From NCBI GenBank assembly GCA_049613795.1, contig JBMZCX010000004.1, positions 1-64,000 on the forward strand: 64,000 nt of DNA, read 5' to 3'. This DNA is from Thalassotalea_B sp049613795 (GTDB lineage Bacteria > Pseudomonadota > Gammaproteobacteria > Enterobacterales > Alteromonadaceae). Below the pieces are notes generated by a model. The model did no database searches. It was not told where the DNA came from and saw nothing but the letters and a program-made list of their open reading frames with translations. Below are positions 63,215 through 64,000 of the stretch, in pieces. A program made the translations under genes and the position numbers. Position 1 is the first letter of the stretch; every line of letters starts with the position of its first letter.

Positions 63215-64000
63215 GAGAAATATTAACCGTTGCCAATAAAGAATTTCACGACGGTTTACGTAACCGCTGGCTAGTCTCTATTACCGTAATTTTTGCCATA
63301 CTTTCTATCGGCTTAACCTATTTTGGAGCCGCAGCATCAGGTGCTACAGGCGTGACGTCGTTATCAACCACCGTTGCCAGTTTAGCAAGCTTAGCCGTAT
63401 TTTTAATCCCTCTTATTGCGCTATTGCTTAGCTACGACAGCTTTGTTGGCGAGCAAGAAAGTGGCACACTGTTGTTATTACTTACTTACCCGCTAAGCAC
63501 CACACAACTACTCTTGGGGAAATTCATTGGACAAGGCAGTATTATTGCTTTAGCAACAATACTCGGGTTTGGTTCGTCAGCCTTATTACTCTACTTTCAA
63601 CTTAGTGACAGCGCCGTTTTTAGTGTATTTTCTACGTTTATTGTTAGTGCCGTACTACTGGGTTTAAGTTTTACAGCCATCGCTTACATTATTAGTTTAT
63701 TAGTCAGTGAAAAGTCTAAAGCCGCAGGATTTGCGCTAATTACATGGTTTTTATTTGCCCTCGCCTTTGACTTAGCACTTCTAGCTTTACTTGTTGGCGT
63801 TGAGCAAGGTATTTCTCAACAAGGTTTAACACAGTTAATGATGCTTAATCCGGCTGATATTTTTAGACTGATTAATTTATCAGGGCTCGACAGTAGCGAT
63901 ATTAATGGCGCACTTGCCATTGCAATAAAATCGAGTTTATCTCAAGGGCAACTATTTTCAGTATTGCTCACTTGGGTTCTATTTCCACTCACCATTGCCA
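63211..64000 (+). CDS. nosY: NosY, ABC-transporter permease (cut by the window edge)
   Basis: Membrane part of the NosDFY transporter that supports CuZ assembly. The frame begins with ATG at 63211, overlapping the nosF stop by four bases, and stays open to the window end (263 codons seen). MREILTVANKEFHDGLRNRW is the family start, and several hydrophobic segments follow with LLLSYDSFVGEQESGTLLLL, typical of ABC-2 permeases of this type. nosL or other maturation genes may follow outside the window. Confidence 0.93.
   Translation, partial: MREILTVANKEFHDGLRNRWLVSITVIFAILSIGLTYFGAAASGATGVTSLSTTVASLASLAVFLIPLIALLLSYDSFVGEQESGTLLLLLTYPLSTTQLLLGKFIGQGSIIALATILGFGSSALLLYFQLSDSAVFSVFSTFIVSAVLLGLSFTAIAYIISLLVSEKSKAAGFALITWFLFALAFDLALLALLVGVEQGISQQGLTQLMMLNPADIFRLINLSGLDSSDINGALAIAIKSSLSQGQLFSVLLTWVLFPLTIA

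Noticed and set aside
1..64000. Mobile elements, prophage, CRISPR arrays, rRNA or tRNA genes
   Set aside because: No transposase, integrase, repeat-spacer series or RNA-gene signature was seen on either strand.

Overview
The window is AT-rich chromosomal DNA from a marine-type gammaproteobacterium, most likely order Alteromonadales near Colwelliaceae (Colwellia, Thalassotalea and relatives). This is inferred from protein character and gene order: the E. coli-like block leuS-lptE-holA-nadD-rsfS-rlmH-mrdA-mrdB-rlpA-dacA-ybeD-lipB-lipA, divergent murJ/rpsT, small DUF2897 and DUF3010 proteins, a GlyGly-CTERM protein, a sodium-pumping oxaloacetate decarboxylase and a Tat-type nitrous oxide reductase. 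I see no rRNA, tRNA, CRISPR array, insertion sequence or prophage. Genes are densely packed and intact; only nosY is cut, by the right edge.

Layout. 0.1-7 kb: murJ and rpsT (divergent, both with TTG starts), an M49-like zinc-peptidase lipoprotein, a DUF3010 protein, a GNAT acetyltransferase and an exported M20 dipeptidase. 7-11.5 kb: a small catabolic island with an SDR dehydrogenase and an amidohydrolase on the plus strand, an Lrp-type regulator, and on the minus strand a class II aldolase, an enolase-superfamily sugar-acid dehydratase and an HNH protein. 11.5-18.3 kb: a 58-residue membrane protein, a ThrE exporter with a TetR regulator and a palindromic operator candidate, a PilZ-like protein, a chemoreceptor, DUF2897, ppiC, a beta carbonic anhydrase and hpd. 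18.5-23.6 kb: deaD with a long leader, a LonH-type protease and ybeL.

23.8-37 kb is the conserved core block. It joins leucyl-tRNA synthesis, LPS assembly (LptE), the replication clamp loader (HolA), NAD synthesis, ribosome maturation (RsfS, RlmH), the rod-shape elongation machinery (PBP2, RodA, RlpA, DacA) and lipoate attachment (YbeD, LipB, LipA). 37-50 kb is mixed: two orphan proteins, NhaD, a SPOUT methyltransferase, a secreted cyclophilin with a C-terminal sorting tail, an iodotyrosine-deiodinase-like flavoprotein, an RraB-family protein, an RluA-family synthase, a DapA whose sequence looks plant-type, a DUF4097 solenoid, CinA, and a FapA (DUF342) gene with a small partner and a possibly structured leader. 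50-55.5 kb holds oadGAB with two identical TTGTATACAA palindromes upstream, a cold-shock gene with a cspA-like leader, and an orphan binding protein. 55.7-64 kb holds a YeeN-type YebC protein and the denitrification cluster nosR-nosZ / nosD-nosF-nosY, with FNR/DNR-type boxes ahead of both parts.

I did not find an obviously new multi-gene system. The best leads are the plant-like DapA, the iodotyrosine-deiodinase-like enzyme with its 14-bp inverted repeat, the palindrome at the predicted nosR start site, the paired operator candidates ahead of oadGAB, the TetR/ThrE palindrome, and the fapA leader with its small partner gene. Family comparisons are from memory of those families; no database search was run.
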